Assembly: GCA_964524755.1 (NCBI GenBank)
Contig: CAZGDR010000020.1
Location: forward strand, 1-32,686
DNA: 32,686 nucleotides
Source: JAQVOO01 sp964524755
GTDB taxonomy: Bacteria > Spirochaetota > Spirochaetia > Sphaerochaetales > Sphaerochaetaceae
Direction: 5' to 3'
Shown here: positions 14,512-23,518 of the stretch, in pieces
Layout: every line of letters begins with the position of its first letter
How positions within the stretch are numbered: position 1 is the stretch's first letter
Notes under the pieces: generated by a model
What the model saw: the letters and a program-made list of their open reading frames with translations, nothing else
Database searches by the model: none
What the model was told of the DNA's origin: nothing
Program-made: the position numbers and the translations under genes

Positions 14512-14540
14512 TTCGAATTCCACGTCCCTTGTGCTACAAT
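14512..14540 (+). promoter_or_regulatory. dnaE: Candidate promoter of dnaE
   Basis: TTCGAA (14512-14517) and an extended -10 TGCTACAAT (14532-14540) are separated by 17 bases. The start would be near 14547, just before the AGGAG of dnaE. Confidence 0.5.
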
Positions 14541-14562
14541 AGCGCTCACTAAGGAGTCATGC

Positions 14563-17500
14563 ATGCCTGAATTTGTTCATTTACATAACCATACCGACTT
14601 TTCTCTACTCGATGGGGCAGCTCCGATTAATCGCTATATTGCTCAAGCCAAAGAGTTTGGAATGCAGCATTTAGCAATCACTGATCATGGAAACATGTTC
14701 GGAGCCTTAAAGTTTTATAAAGCTTGTAAAGAAGAGGGAATTAATCCGATTGTTGGATGTGAATTTTATGTAAACCCAGAATCTCACACAGCCAAAACCC
14801 CCACCATGAGTGGCAACCGCTACTACCACTTGATTTTGCTGGCCATGAATGAACAGGGTTACAAGAATCTCATGATTCTCAACTCTATCTCTTACACTGA
14901 AGGATATTATTATAAGCCACGAATTAGCGATGATTTATTGGTCACTTATAACGAAGGTCTCATATGCCTTTCCTCTTGCTTAGCAGGAGAAATACCTCAA
15001 TTAATCATGGGTAATAACTATGAGGGGGCCAAACAGCGAGCTCAGTTTTACGCCTCTATTTTTGATGATAATCGTTACTACCTGGAGCTTCAAGATCACG
15101 GTTTACCAGAACAAAAACAGGTCAACCCTCAAGTCGTAAAACTTGCTAAAGAATTAGATATCCCCTTGGTAGCGACCAATGATATCCACTACATCGAAAG
15201 TTCGGATGCTAATGCGCAAGATATCGTGCTGTGTATAGGGACCAATAAAAAGAAAACTGATCATGACCGGATGCGCTTTGCTTCACAAGAATTCTACATG
15301 AAAAGCCCAGAGGAAATGGCAAAACTTTTCGATTGGGTTCCCGAAGCTGTTGAGAATACAGTTAAAATAGCCGAACGTTGTAACGTTACAATCAGTCAGC
15401 CTGGCCCATTATTGCCCGCCTATGAAATACCTCCTGAATTCGAAAACCCCGATCAATACCTTACCCATATTGCCCAAACAGGCCTTGAAAAACGGTACCC
15501 TGTCATTTCCAATGAGCTACAAGAGCGACTCGATTATGAGTTGAGTGTAATCATAAGTATGGGATTTACAGGATACTTCCTGATAGTCTGGGATTTTATA
15601 TTCTGGGCTAAACAACGTGACATTCCTGTTGGTCCTGGGCGTGGATCGGGGGCCGGTTCACTGGTAGCCTACGCCATGACTATTACCGATATTGATCCCA
15701 TAAAATATAACCTTATCTTTGAACGATTCCTCAACCCTGAACGTGTTTCAATGCCAGACTTCGATATCGATTTTTGTTATGAACGACGACAAGAAGTGAT
15801 TGATTATGTCACAGAAAAATACGGGTCTGATCGAGTTGCACAGATCGCAACCTTTGGAACCCTCAAGGTTAAGGCCGTCATTAAAGACGTAGCGCGAGTC
15901 TTAGATATCCCCTTTGCCGAGGCAACTCGAATCGTTGGACTCATCCCAGAGAGCCTTCCCCCTGATGAAGAGACGGGAAAGCCACGTAAACTAACCGTAC
16001 AAGGAGCTATCGACTTCGCCCCTGAGCTACAAGAATTAGAGCAACAAGGGGGGATTTATGCGGAACTATTTGATGTTGCCAAGCGACTAGAGGGTTTCAA
16101 CCGCCACACATCAACTCATGCTGCAGGTGTAGTTATTGGGCAGAGCGTCCTTACAGATTACGTCCCGCTCTATCGCGATCCTAAAACCGGGGCAATCTCC
16201 ACTCAATACACGATGGATATGTTAGAAGATTGCGGATTAGTAAAAATGGACTTTTTAGGTTTAAAAACTCTTACCCTCTTAAAACATACCGAAGAACTCA
16301 TTAAAAAAACTACTCCATCTTTCTCTGTAAAGCAAATTAATGAGGAAGATCAGGCAACTTTTGAAATGTTGAGCCGAGGTGACAGTGCCTGTGTTTTCCA
16401 ATTTGAAAGTGCAGGTATGCAACGGGTTTTAAAAGATGCAAAACCCAACTCGATAGAAGATCTCGTGGCCTTGAACGCTCTGTATCGTCCTGGTCCAATG
16501 GCATATATTCCAAAATTTGTTGATTCAAAAAATGGAAGAACTGCCAGTGAATATTTTCACCCAGACCTAGAAGAACCTTTGAAGACAACCTATGGGGTTA
16601 TAGTCTATCAAGAACAGGTCATGGAAGTTGCACAGATTATTGCAGGCTATTCCATGGGTAATGCTGATCTGCTTAGAAGAGCGATGGGGAAGAAAAAAGC
16701 CGACGTAATGGAGCACGAAAAAAAGAACTTCATTGCCGGGGCTCAGAAGAAAGGATACTCCAAAGAGACAGCTGAAGGTGTATTTAATATGCTCCTTCCT
16801 TTTGCAGGTTATGGTTTTAACAAATCACATGCTGCGGCATATTCTGTAGTTGCCTACCAAACGGCTTATCTAAAAGCTAATTATCCAGCTGAATTTATGG
16901 CCGCGAACCTAACGAACGAGATGAACTCACCCGATAAATTCACCCACTACCTTATTGAAGCTAAAAGTATGGGACTTGAAATAACTCCACCTTCAGTAAA
17001 TCATTCTGATAAAAACTTCACTGTTGTAGATAATAAAATAATCTACGGATTAAAAGGTATAAAGCATGTAGGTCAGGCGGCTGTAGAAAGTATCCTACGT
17101 GAACGCGCTCATAATGGCCCTTACACTAACTTCTTTGACTTCTTGATACGGAGCGAACCACGGGCACTAAATTCTAAATTACTTGAATCATTGATCCAAT
17201 CAGGAGCTTTTGATGGGTTAGGCGAAAATAGACCTACCCTGCTGGCTAATATGGAAAAAGCTGTAAAATATGCCCAAAAAAGACGTGAAGATGAAGCCTT
17301 TGGGCAAGCTTCTCTTTTTGATTCTGAAGAAGAGGCTGCTATGGAAACCTTTGAGATGGAACTACATGAAGATTCCACCTTGCTTGAAAAGCTTGAAATA
17401 GAAAAAAAACTGCTAGGATTCTATGTCTCCGGTCACCCCATGGATATGTATCGCGATGTTTGGAAACGGACTGTAACTGTTGACTTAGCCCAATCAGAAA

Positions 17501-18060
17501 GACTCCCTTTGGGTAGAACCGTAAACTTGGTGGCCATGGTTACCAATCTACGTGAAATCACCACTAAAAAAGGGACTGGTGATAGAATGGCCTTCCTTGA
17601 ATTAACCGATTTCAATGGTACCATTGAAGCAGTTGCTTTTCCAAAGATATGGAACGACAATGAAGCTGAGATACACACGGACGGTATCTATGGATTCAAG
17701 GGAAAGTTTGAAGAACGACAGGACAAAGTTTCATTTCTTTTAGATGCCATAGTTGACCCAGCCTCCCTTGAACCGGAAGCTGTGCGTGAAGCCCACATTG
17801 TTTTAGTTCCCCCTCTCTGCACACAACCTGCATTACGGGGTATCATGGACACCTGCATTACCTACCGTGGCAGTTGTTCCCTGTTAATTCATCTATTAGA
17901 AGACAAAGAGGTAGGCGATGAAAGCGTTGAGGAAGATCCAGTTACACCTAAAGGTGAAACTATTATAAAAGCGGGTCGAGAGTTTGCCGTTGGATACAGT
18001 GATGATTTTATTGCTGCGATACGACAGCATCAAGCAGTCTCTGATATTTGGTTTAACTAA
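14563..18060 (+). CDS. dnaE: DNA polymerase III alpha subunit
   Basis: This is the replicative DNA polymerase subunit, 1165 residues, the normal DnaE length. The N-terminal PHP domain begins with VHLHNHTDFSLLDGA and ITDHGNMFG. The palm carries PGRGSGAGSLV, the catalytic pair D401 and D403 in PDFDIDF, and D563 in KMDFLGL, the same arrangement as the three aspartates of E. coli DnaE. Finger and thumb segments (FAGYGFNKSHAAAY), a tandem helix-hairpin-helix and a C-terminal OB fold (about residues 985-1050, VNLVAMVTNLREITTKKG) follow. GGAG is 6 bases before the ATG at 14563. yggT and recG follow closely on the same strand. Nothing in it looks unusual. Confidence 0.98.
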   Translation: MPEFVHLHNHTDFSLLDGAAPINRYIAQAKEFGMQHLAITDHGNMFGALKFYKACKEEGINPIVGCEFYVNPESHTAKTPTMSGNRYYHLILLAMNEQGYKNLMILNSISYTEGYYYKPRISDDLLVTYNEGLICLSSCLAGEIPQLIMGNNYEGAKQRAQFYASIFDDNRYYLELQDHGLPEQKQVNPQVVKLAKELDIPLVATNDIHYIESSDANAQDIVLCIGTNKKKTDHDRMRFASQEFYMKSPEEMAKLFDWVPEAVENTVKIAERCNVTISQPGPLLPAYEIPPEFENPDQYLTHIAQTGLEKRYPVISNELQERLDYELSVIISMGFTGYFLIVWDFIFWAKQRDIPVGPGRGSGAGSLVAYAMTITDIDPIKYNLIFERFLNPERVSMPDFDIDFCYERRQEVIDYVTEKYGSDRVAQIATFGTLKVKAVIKDVARVLDIPFAEATRIVGLIPESLPPDEETGKPRKLTVQGAIDFAPELQELEQQGGIYAELFDVAKRLEGFNRHTSTHAAGVVIGQSVLTDYVPLYRDPKTGAISTQYTMDMLEDCGLVKMDFLGLKTLTLLKHTEELIKKTTPSFSVKQINEEDQATFEMLSRGDSACVFQFESAGMQRVLKDAKPNSIEDLVALNALYRPGPMAYIPKFVDSKNGRTASEYFHPDLEEPLKTTYGVIVYQEQVMEVAQIIAGYSMGNADLLRRAMGKKKADVMEHEKKNFIAGAQKKGYSKETAEGVFNMLLPFAGYGFNKSHAAAYSVVAYQTAYLKANYPAEFMAANLTNEMNSPDKFTHYLIEAKSMGLEITPPSVNHSDKNFTVVDNKIIYGLKGIKHVGQAAVESILRERAHNGPYTNFFDFLIRSEPRALNSKLLESLIQSGAFDGLGENRPTLLANMEKAVKYAQKRREDEAFGQASLFDSEEEAAMETFEMELHEDSTLLEKLEIEKKLLGFYVSGHPMDMYRDVWKRTVTVDLAQSERLPLGRTVNLVAMVTNLREITTKKGTGDRMAFLELTDFNGTIEAVAFPKIWNDNEAEIHTDGIYGFKGKFEERQDKVSFLLDAIVDPASLEPEAVREAHIVLVPPLCTQPALRGIMDTCITYRGSCSLLIHLLEDKEVGDESVEEDPVTPKGETIIKAGREFAVGYSDDFIAAIRQHQAVSDIWFN

Positions 18061-18074
18061 AGGAGGGCTTTACC

Positions 18075-18677
18075 ATGCGGGAATTAGCACGATTCCTTTC
18101 CATAATACTCTCAATCTACAATATGCTTATTATTGTTAGAATTCTTTTGCAATGGCTTAATCCGATGCGAATGCAAACAGATGAATTCGGGTTATCAGGG
18201 CTACTAGCAAAAATCGTCGATCCTTATTTGAATTTCTTCCGAGGAATCAAAGCACTACAGAGAGGACGGCTTGATTTCACCCCACTGGTAGCGTTGATAG
18301 TCCTTAATATCGTGCAGCGTATTTTACAAACATTCGCTTTCACGGGTACGTTTTCATTTGGGTATACTCTGGCTACAATAATTCAATCTCTTTGGTGGTC
18401 CATAGGTTCCCTCATCGTAGGAATATTAGCCATCACTATTGGAATCCGCCTCTTTCTAGCTTACAGACCAACCCCGAATGCAATACAATATATTGCATTG
18501 CTTGACTCATGGTTAAGACGTCCATTAGACACTTTGCATGCCCTACTTTTTAGAGGACGAGAAGTTTCAGACCGCACGTTACTATGGGTCGCCCTAGTTG
18601 CAACTGGAGTTGTCTATGGAGTCGTTACATTTCTCATTAATTTACTGATCAATTGGTTGGTAACACTCCCTTTTTAG
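18075..18677 (+). CDS. YggT family integral membrane protein (two YggT repeats)
   Basis: A 200-residue inner-membrane protein with two copies of the YggT unit. The first has ILSIYNMLIIVRILLQWLNP (about 10-30) and VDPYLNFFRGI, with helices to about 90; the second starts near 105 and has the matching RLFLAYRPTP and LDSWLRRPLDTLHALLF. About four membrane segments are visible. The family function is poorly defined; it has been linked to osmotic shock and membrane protein quality. AGGAGGG lies a few bases before the ATG at 18075, 14 bases after the dnaE stop, and recG follows within 10 bases, so it is in the dnaE operon. Confidence 0.88.
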   Translation: MRELARFLSIILSIYNMLIIVRILLQWLNPMRMQTDEFGLSGLLAKIVDPYLNFFRGIKALQRGRLDFTPLVALIVLNIVQRILQTFAFTGTFSFGYTLATIIQSLWWSIGSLIVGILAITIGIRLFLAYRPTPNAIQYIALLDSWLRRPLDTLHALLFRGREVSDRTLLWVALVATGVVYGVVTFLINLLINWLVTLPF

Positions 18678-18686
18678 GTGGTACCG

Positions 18687-20768
18687 ATGTATGTCAGACA
18701 GCTGACTAACCCCATTACAACTCTGAAAGGGGTTGGCAAACAAATCGCAGCTAGTTATGCAAATCTAGGTGTACAAACTCTAGCTGACCTCCTGCTGCTC
18801 CCACCGCGAACCTATGAGGATCGTTCAAAATTGGTTCCGTTGGGAAAATTAGTAGATGGGGGGTATGCTAATACCATTGTCGAAGTAGTATCACAGAGCT
18901 ATTTTGGTGGAGGGAAAAAACGCACCTTAAAAGTAAATATTAAAGATATAAGCGGTGAAGGTGACGGACGAGCTGCACTATTATGCTTTGGCAGAAACTT
19001 TCTAGAAAGGATTTTCCGCCCTGGCTCCCATTTCTACTTATATGGACAGTTTCAACAAAACTATTCTGAATGGCAAAGTAGCCAGTTTGAGATGCTACCG
19101 TTAAAACCTGACGGTTCAATTCCAGGTGACTTTGGACGCCTACTCGCTATATATCCTCTTTCAGGAGCATTATCACAACGCATTATTCGCAGAGATGTTG
19201 AAAATGTATTAGCTCGAGCTAATTCGTTCACCGAAGAAATACCTCACCACATCCAAACTGAGTATAATCTCCTCCCTATAAATGTGGCGATCAAAGCTTT
19301 GCATCGCCCCAAGGATGCTGCAGAAGCATCACAAGCACATGCAACTTTCGCCTTCATGGAGCTATTTTACCTTCTCCTTATGAATAGAAGGAACCACCCG
19401 GCTCTCCCTCAGAAAGTTTCACCTAGAACGGAAGGGTTATCTCCCTTACAAAAGCGCTTCATAGCAACATTGCCCTTTACACTCACCCCTGATCAAAAAG
19501 TTGTCTTAGCTGAAATTTGTAGTGACCTACAACAAAAAGAACCCATGAATCGCTTGCTTCAAGGTGACGTGGGGTCTGGAAAAACACTTATGGCCTGGAT
19601 AAGTGCCCTACAGGTAATCCAATCTGGAAACCAGGTTGCATTTATGGCTCCAACAGAACTCTTAGCACGCCAACATGCCGAAAAAGCAGCCGAATGGCTA
19701 GGGCCTCTTGGTATCAAACTCGCCTTTTTAACAGGTTCTGTAACAGGGAAATCGCGTAAATTACTCCTAACAGCTTTAGCAAAAGGTGAGATTGATATCA
19801 TCATTGGAACTCATGCTCTTTTCTCAAGTGAAGTGATCTTTTCTAAACTTAGTTACATCATCATCGATGAACAACAACGATTTGGCGTCATCCAGAGAAT
19901 TTCATTGCTTCAAAAAGGAAAAACCCCAGACGTTTTGATGATGACAGCAACCCCCATCCCGCGTACGCTAGCCCTCACCGTCTTTGGAGATCTCAACATT
20001 TCCACCATTCGCACAATGCCGGAAGGAAGACTTCCGGTTACGACCTATTTGGTAGCTAATGAAAGTAGAGAACGTATGTATGCAGCAGTGGGTGTTGAAT
20101 TTTCACGAGGCCATCAAGCCTACTTCGTATACCCTAGGATAGATGACCGTGGAGATTCCAATTTACGTGATGTGGAATCGATGTTTCAATTGCTCACGAC
20201 CCAGACCTATCCTGGTATTCCAGCTGCTCTTATTCATAGCCGGTTACCCGAAGAAGAAAAAGTCGCTATCCTTACTCAATTTAGAAACAAAGAAATTTAT
20301 TATTTGGTATCAACCAGTGTCGTCGAGGTTGGAATAGATATACCCAATGCAACGTGTATGATTATTGAACATGCCGAACGATTTGGATTGTCGGCCCTCC
20401 ATCAATTACGTGGACGCGTTGGACGAAGTACCATCCAGTCGTATTGTTTCCTTGTGTATGAGCCAAACCTTAGTGAAGATGGCCGTAAACGTCTTTTAGT
20501 CATGAAAGAATCAAATGATGGGTTTTACATAGCTGAAAAAGATTTACTCATTCGTGGCCCAGGAGAGGTAACGGGGACTAAACAATCGGGATTCTTAAAA
20601 TTACGGTTTGCTAGTCTGACTGATAATCTGGATCTTATTGAGCAGGTTAAAGATTTAATAGATGCTATTTTAGAGCAAGATGCCGGTCTTGTAGATCTTA
20701 AACATGCCCCCATTCGCCAGGTACTTTTAACCGCCCCTCCCTTCGATGAAAATGTGTTAGAAAATTGA
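18687..20768 (+). CDS. recG: ATP-dependent DNA helicase RecG
   Basis: RecG remodels stalled replication forks and branched DNA. The 693 residues include the N-terminal wedge OB domain with its lead-in LTTLKGVGKQIAASY-type helix, Walker A GDVGSGKT (293-300), a Walker B variant DEQQRFG (394-400; many RecG proteins have DEQH), MTATPIPRTLAL, and the C-terminal helicase motifs with GRVGRS and the TRG-type end. An upstream in-frame GTG at 18678 touches the yggT stop codon and has no ribosome site; AGGTGG (18676-18681) is 5 bases from the ATG at 18687, which I therefore prefer. Third gene of the dnaE-yggT-recG unit. Confidence 0.95.
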   Translation: MYVRQLTNPITTLKGVGKQIAASYANLGVQTLADLLLLPPRTYEDRSKLVPLGKLVDGGYANTIVEVVSQSYFGGGKKRTLKVNIKDISGEGDGRAALLCFGRNFLERIFRPGSHFYLYGQFQQNYSEWQSSQFEMLPLKPDGSIPGDFGRLLAIYPLSGALSQRIIRRDVENVLARANSFTEEIPHHIQTEYNLLPINVAIKALHRPKDAAEASQAHATFAFMELFYLLLMNRRNHPALPQKVSPRTEGLSPLQKRFIATLPFTLTPDQKVVLAEICSDLQQKEPMNRLLQGDVGSGKTLMAWISALQVIQSGNQVAFMAPTELLARQHAEKAAEWLGPLGIKLAFLTGSVTGKSRKLLLTALAKGEIDIIIGTHALFSSEVIFSKLSYIIIDEQQRFGVIQRISLLQKGKTPDVLMMTATPIPRTLALTVFGDLNISTIRTMPEGRLPVTTYLVANESRERMYAAVGVEFSRGHQAYFVYPRIDDRGDSNLRDVESMFQLLTTQTYPGIPAALIHSRLPEEEKVAILTQFRNKEIYYLVSTSVVEVGIDIPNATCMIIEHAERFGLSALHQLRGRVGRSTIQSYCFLVYEPNLSEDGRKRLLVMKESNDGFYIAEKDLLIRGPGEVTGTKQSGFLKLRFASLTDNLDLIEQVKDLIDAILEQDAGLVDLKHAPIRQVLLTAPPFDENVLEN

Positions 20769-20774
20769 CTTCCA

Positions 20775-20803
20775 TTGCATTTTTTTGATGTTAGCCGTAT
20801 GGT
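20775..20803 (+). promoter_or_regulatory. rsmD: Promoter of rsmD, apparently leaderless
   Basis: TTGCAT (20775-20780), a 17-base spacer and TATGGT (20798-20803) are followed by only 6 bases before the A of the rsmD ATG (20810). The start of transcription would therefore be at or beside the start codon. No Shine-Dalgarno lies in front of the ATG, which agrees. Confidence 0.5.
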
Positions 20804-20809
20804 AACTAC

Positions 20810-21364
20810 ATGCGAATAACAGGAGGCCTCTACCGAGGCAGAACTATAGTCTGTCCGCCGGGAGAAATACGTCCCGCGATGGACAGGATGCGTGAATCAT
20901 TATTTTCTATCCTTGGTGATATTTCGGAACTCTCCTTCCTTGATTTGTTTTCAGGAAGCGGGTTAGTAGGAATTGAAGCTGCTTCACGGGGAGCCCAACC
21001 AGTCCATCTTGTGGAGCTGGATTTTGGTAAGAAAGCAACTATTCTTAAGAATATTAGCTTTGTTGAATCAGAAATCGAACTATTCCTCGCCAATGTGTTG
21101 CGATTTATCCCTCAAGCAAAACAGCAGTACGACATAGTATATGCCGACCCTCCCTTTCCAATGAAGAAAAAGACGAAATTAGGTGAGTTAGTTGCTAAGC
21201 GTAATCTTTTAACACCGGGCGGTCTCTTCATTATTCACTACCCAGCCGAAGAACAAACTTTATGGCCTCATACATTCAACTCTCTCACGTTGCTAGATGA
21301 ACGTAAGTATGGCCGTTCGTTACTCCGTTTCTACAAACAAGAGGATACTCCACATGCAGATTAA
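20810..21364 (+). CDS. rsmD: 16S rRNA (guanine-966-N2)-methyltransferase RsmD
   Basis: The enzyme methylates G966 of 16S rRNA from S-adenosylmethionine during small-subunit assembly. In 184 residues it has MRITGGLYRGR at the N-terminus, RPAMDRMRESLFSIL, the SAM-binding DLFSGSGLVGIEAASRGA (motif I) and the catalytic DPPF (usually DPPY), all in family order. The ATG at 20810 has no ribosome binding site, and a good -10 box ends 6 bases before it, so the message may be leaderless. The acyl-ACP thioesterase gene overlaps the 3' end. Confidence 0.95.
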   Translation: MRITGGLYRGRTIVCPPGEIRPAMDRMRESLFSILGDISELSFLDLFSGSGLVGIEAASRGAQPVHLVELDFGKKATILKNISFVESEIELFLANVLRFIPQAKQQYDIVYADPPFPMKKKTKLGELVAKRNLLTPGGLFIIHYPAEEQTLWPHTFNSLTLLDERKYGRSLLRFYKQEDTPHAD

Positions 21365-22148
21365 TGAAGGAATCTATAGCGATAGTATTATTTTAAACAG
21401 CTATGAGGTGGACCCTTCCAACTTAGCCCACGCTACCTATTACTTCAGAATTATGCAGGAAGTTGCTGGTTCTCATGCTTATCAAAAAGGGGTTAGTATC
21501 CCGCATCTACAAAAAGAACAAAAAACCTGGGTAGTTACCCGGACGAAGATGGAAATAAAAAAATATGTCCACTGGCCCAATACGATCGATGTGGAAACTT
21601 GGCCACAACAACCATGGAAATTGTACTACCCCAGAGTTTGCCGTGCACTCGATACAGCTGGTGATCTTTTGTTTGAATCGATGTCACATTGGGTAGTTAT
21701 GGATACCAAAATAAATCGGCCGGTAAAACCTCAAACCATCTCGCGACGTTTCGATACAGTCGATCCCAACCTTTGCCGAAATCCTGATGTAGGTCGTAGA
21801 GCAGACTTTGACCGAGATTCTTTTACTCACATTCTCACGCATACCCCTAAAGTACTCTATACCGACACAGATATTAATAAGCATGTAAATAATGTGGTTT
21901 ACCTAGAATGGATGCTTGAGTCTCTCCCCTTTGAGTTTAGGGATGCGTATGCCATTACCGAAGTTGATATCTCATACCGCGCACAAACTTATCGTGAGGA
22001 TTCTATCATAGTACACTCGGGGCTCAGCCGAGAGGATCTACTAACTCAACCACAACCAATGGTGTATCATGAGGTATTACGGCAGCTCTCCAATGGAGAA
22101 AATGAGACCGTTGCAGTTGCTTCCACTTTGTGGAAAGCAAAATCTTAA
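21354..22148 (+). CDS. Acyl-ACP thioesterase (FatA/FatB family)
   Basis: A 264-residue double-hotdog thioesterase that releases fatty acids from acyl carrier protein. The first hotdog contains LAHATYYFRIMQEVAGSHAY and WVVTRTKMEIKKYVHWPNTIDVETWP, and the second has DINKHVNNVVYLEWMLESLP, in which N175, H177 and N179/N180 belong to the conserved D-N-x-H-x-N-N catalytic region (D173 onward). I chose ATG 21354 with GAGGA 8 bases upstream; a longer frame from 21297 runs inside rsmD. It overlaps rsmD by 11 bases, so it is co-transcribed and coupled. The 3' end overlaps slyX tail to tail by 4 bases. Confidence 0.9.
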   Translation: MQINEGIYSDSIILNSYEVDPSNLAHATYYFRIMQEVAGSHAYQKGVSIPHLQKEQKTWVVTRTKMEIKKYVHWPNTIDVETWPQQPWKLYYPRVCRALDTAGDLLFESMSHWVVMDTKINRPVKPQTISRRFDTVDPNLCRNPDVGRRADFDRDSFTHILTHTPKVLYTDTDINKHVNNVVYLEWMLESLPFEFRDAYAITEVDISYRAQTYREDSIIVHSGLSREDLLTQPQPMVYHEVLRQLSNGENETVAVASTLWKAKS

Positions 22149-22342
22149 TAATGGGGAGGCCGTCGTTGCGGAACATCTGAGTTCATGTCAGCGAGCTCAG
22201 TAAGTTTGGACTCTACCTGTTCTTTATGTGATTGTAAAACCTGAATGGCTTTCCCCTGCGTTATGAGCAACTCATTCAAGGTAAGCATCATATCTTCTAG
22301 ATAAGCCAATTTTGTCTCGACGTTAATTAATCTGTTTTCCAT
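22145..22342 (-). CDS. slyX: SlyX family small coiled-coil protein
   Basis: This 65-residue protein has the SlyX layout: a heptad coiled coil from NRLINVETKLAYLED to about residue 50, a polar linker, and the diagnostic C-terminal end RRPPHY (E. coli SlyX ends PPPHY). Its biochemical role is unknown. I chose the ATG at 22342, where the coiled coil begins; a longer frame to 22462 has no similarity and crosses the promoter. The start has no Shine-Dalgarno, and a strong extended -10 sits 5 bases upstream, so the message is probably leaderless. Tail-to-tail overlap with the thioesterase gene leaves no room for a terminator. Confidence 0.85.
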   Translation of the reverse strand: MENRLINVETKLAYLEDMMLTLNELLITQGKAIQVLQSHKEQVESKLTELADMNSDVPQRRPPHY

Positions 22343-22347
22343 GCTGC

Positions 22348-22377
22348 ATTGTAGCAACACGCGGGAGTGGATTGCAA
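22348..22377 (-). promoter_or_regulatory. slyX: Promoter of slyX, apparently leaderless
   Basis: On the minus strand TTGCAA (22377-22372) and an extended -10 TGCTACAAT (22356-22348) have an 18-base spacer. Only five bases separate the -10 from the ATG at 22342, so transcription would start at or next to the start codon. Confidence 0.55.
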
Positions 22378-22388
22378 CAGGATTGTGG

Positions 22389-22416
22389 TTGTGTAATGCA
22401 TAATTCATGATATACT
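22389..22416 (+). promoter_or_regulatory. Candidate promoter of the WYL regulator gene
   Basis: TTGTGT (22389-22394), a 16-base spacer and TATACT (22411-22416). The predicted start near 22423 is about 38 bases before the ATG. It is back to back with the slyX promoter. Confidence 0.4.
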
Positions 22417-22460
22417 GAAACAAAACTGTTGCAGCTTGGTGCAAGAAGAGGGTATATAGC

Positions 22461-23429
22461 ATGAAAGGTGAGCGTATTGCACAGATGAATCTTCTCCTCC
22501 ATTCACACCCCGAAGGACTTCGCAGATCTGAAATTGCGCGAAGACTGGGAGTTCATCGTTCTACAATTAGTAGATATGTGAATGAATTAAAGCAATATAT
22601 CGATATTTATGAAGAGAACAATCTCATTAAAATACAACCCAGAGAGGTTGACGATACTATCTCCTTAAGCATATATGAATCTCTAGCTTTTAACCTCTCA
22701 GCTGAAATATTAACTACTAATACAGAGTTCCAAAACCCGCACCTCGCTTCGGGTCTCCGCAAGATTGCGGTAAACATGCGCTCTTATGCTCCAAAAATAG
22801 CAGAAAACATAATTGGCCTCGCAGAATCGATTGATCATGCAGTACATCATAAGCGCGAAAAAATTGGAATATTTAATACTATTTTAGAAGTACTAATCGA
22901 TAGTTGGGTTACAGGAAAGATCGTTCGTATCCAACATTTTATGGATGGGGAGGAGATGGAAACAGATTTTGCCCCCTACTTTATAGGTTTTAGAGAAGAA
23001 GATAGTGGGAGAAATCCGATTAGTGTTACCGGAAGATTGCGTCATACTGCCGCTATTACTACGATTGATATCAGCACCATCACAACAGCAACTATCCTTG
23101 ATGAAACGTACACGATTCCTGACAACTTAAAGCCTTTTCATAAACAACAACAAGATGATCTATACGATAGTATAGACTTTATACCGTTAGTTATGCGTGT
23201 GAAGGAAAAATCAGCCCTTAATTCCTTCCGTCAAATAAATCATAGTACACCCCGCTTTGAAAAAACACCGGAAGGTGATTTGATCTGTCGTATGGAAGCA
23301 GAGAATTCTATAGAATTAATCCTACGTATCATACAGTGTGGAAGTTCAGTTGAAATTCTTGGACCTCAATCATTTAGGAAAAAAATAATGCGACAATTAA
23401 AGGAAATAGTGGCTATCTATGAAACGTAA
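22461..23429 (+). CDS. Helix-turn-helix regulator with divergent WYL domain
   Basis: This 322-residue protein starts with a winged helix-turn-helix (residues about 5-50; GLRRSEIARRLGVHRSTISRYVNEL). A central region (about 135-215) has the layout of a WYL domain, with FAPYFIGFREE and NPISVTGRLRHTAAITTIDIS matching its strands, though the W-Y-L triplet itself is not present. The C-terminal segment, ILRIIQCGSSVEILGPQSFRKKIMRQL, is like the WCX extension. WYL regulators usually bind small ligands or nucleic acid and control stress, defence or metabolic genes. The start at 22461 has AGAGG about 10 bases upstream. Its target is unknown; the divergent slyX and the downstream rubredoxin are the nearest candidates. 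Confidence 0.8.
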   Translation: MKGERIAQMNLLLHSHPEGLRRSEIARRLGVHRSTISRYVNELKQYIDIYEENNLIKIQPREVDDTISLSIYESLAFNLSAEILTTNTEFQNPHLASGLRKIAVNMRSYAPKIAENIIGLAESIDHAVHHKREKIGIFNTILEVLIDSWVTGKIVRIQHFMDGEEMETDFAPYFIGFREEDSGRNPISVTGRLRHTAAITTIDISTITTATILDETYTIPDNLKPFHKQQQDDLYDSIDFIPLVMRVKEKSALNSFRQINHSTPRFEKTPEGDLICRMEAENSIELILRIIQCGSSVEILGPQSFRKKIMRQLKEIVAIYET

Positions 23430-23461
23430 AAAGAGTGTATTCTTTTCACCTTCATTTTCCA

Positions 23462-23490
23462 TTGCATTTTTTAGTATGTCGCGGTATTCT
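23462..23490 (+). promoter_or_regulatory. Candidate promoter of rubredoxin
   Basis: TTGCAT (23462-23467) and TATTCT (23485-23490) are 17 bases apart, with a start near 23497 that leaves the GGAGG at 23509-23513 in the leader. A TATAAT at 23499-23504 also exists but would place the start inside the ribosome binding site and has no -35. Confidence 0.4.
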
Positions 23491-23518
23491 ATTGAACATA
23501 TAATGGATGGAGGAAAAA

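Noticed and set aside
18678..18686. GTG start of recG, three codons upstream
   Set aside because: It has no ribosome site; AGGTGG is correctly spaced for ATG 18687.
21297..21353. 19-residue extension of the thioesterase
   Set aside because: It lies inside rsmD; GAGGA serves the ATG at 21354.
22343..22462. 40-residue extension of SlyX
   Set aside because: It crosses both divergent promoters and has no SlyX similarity.
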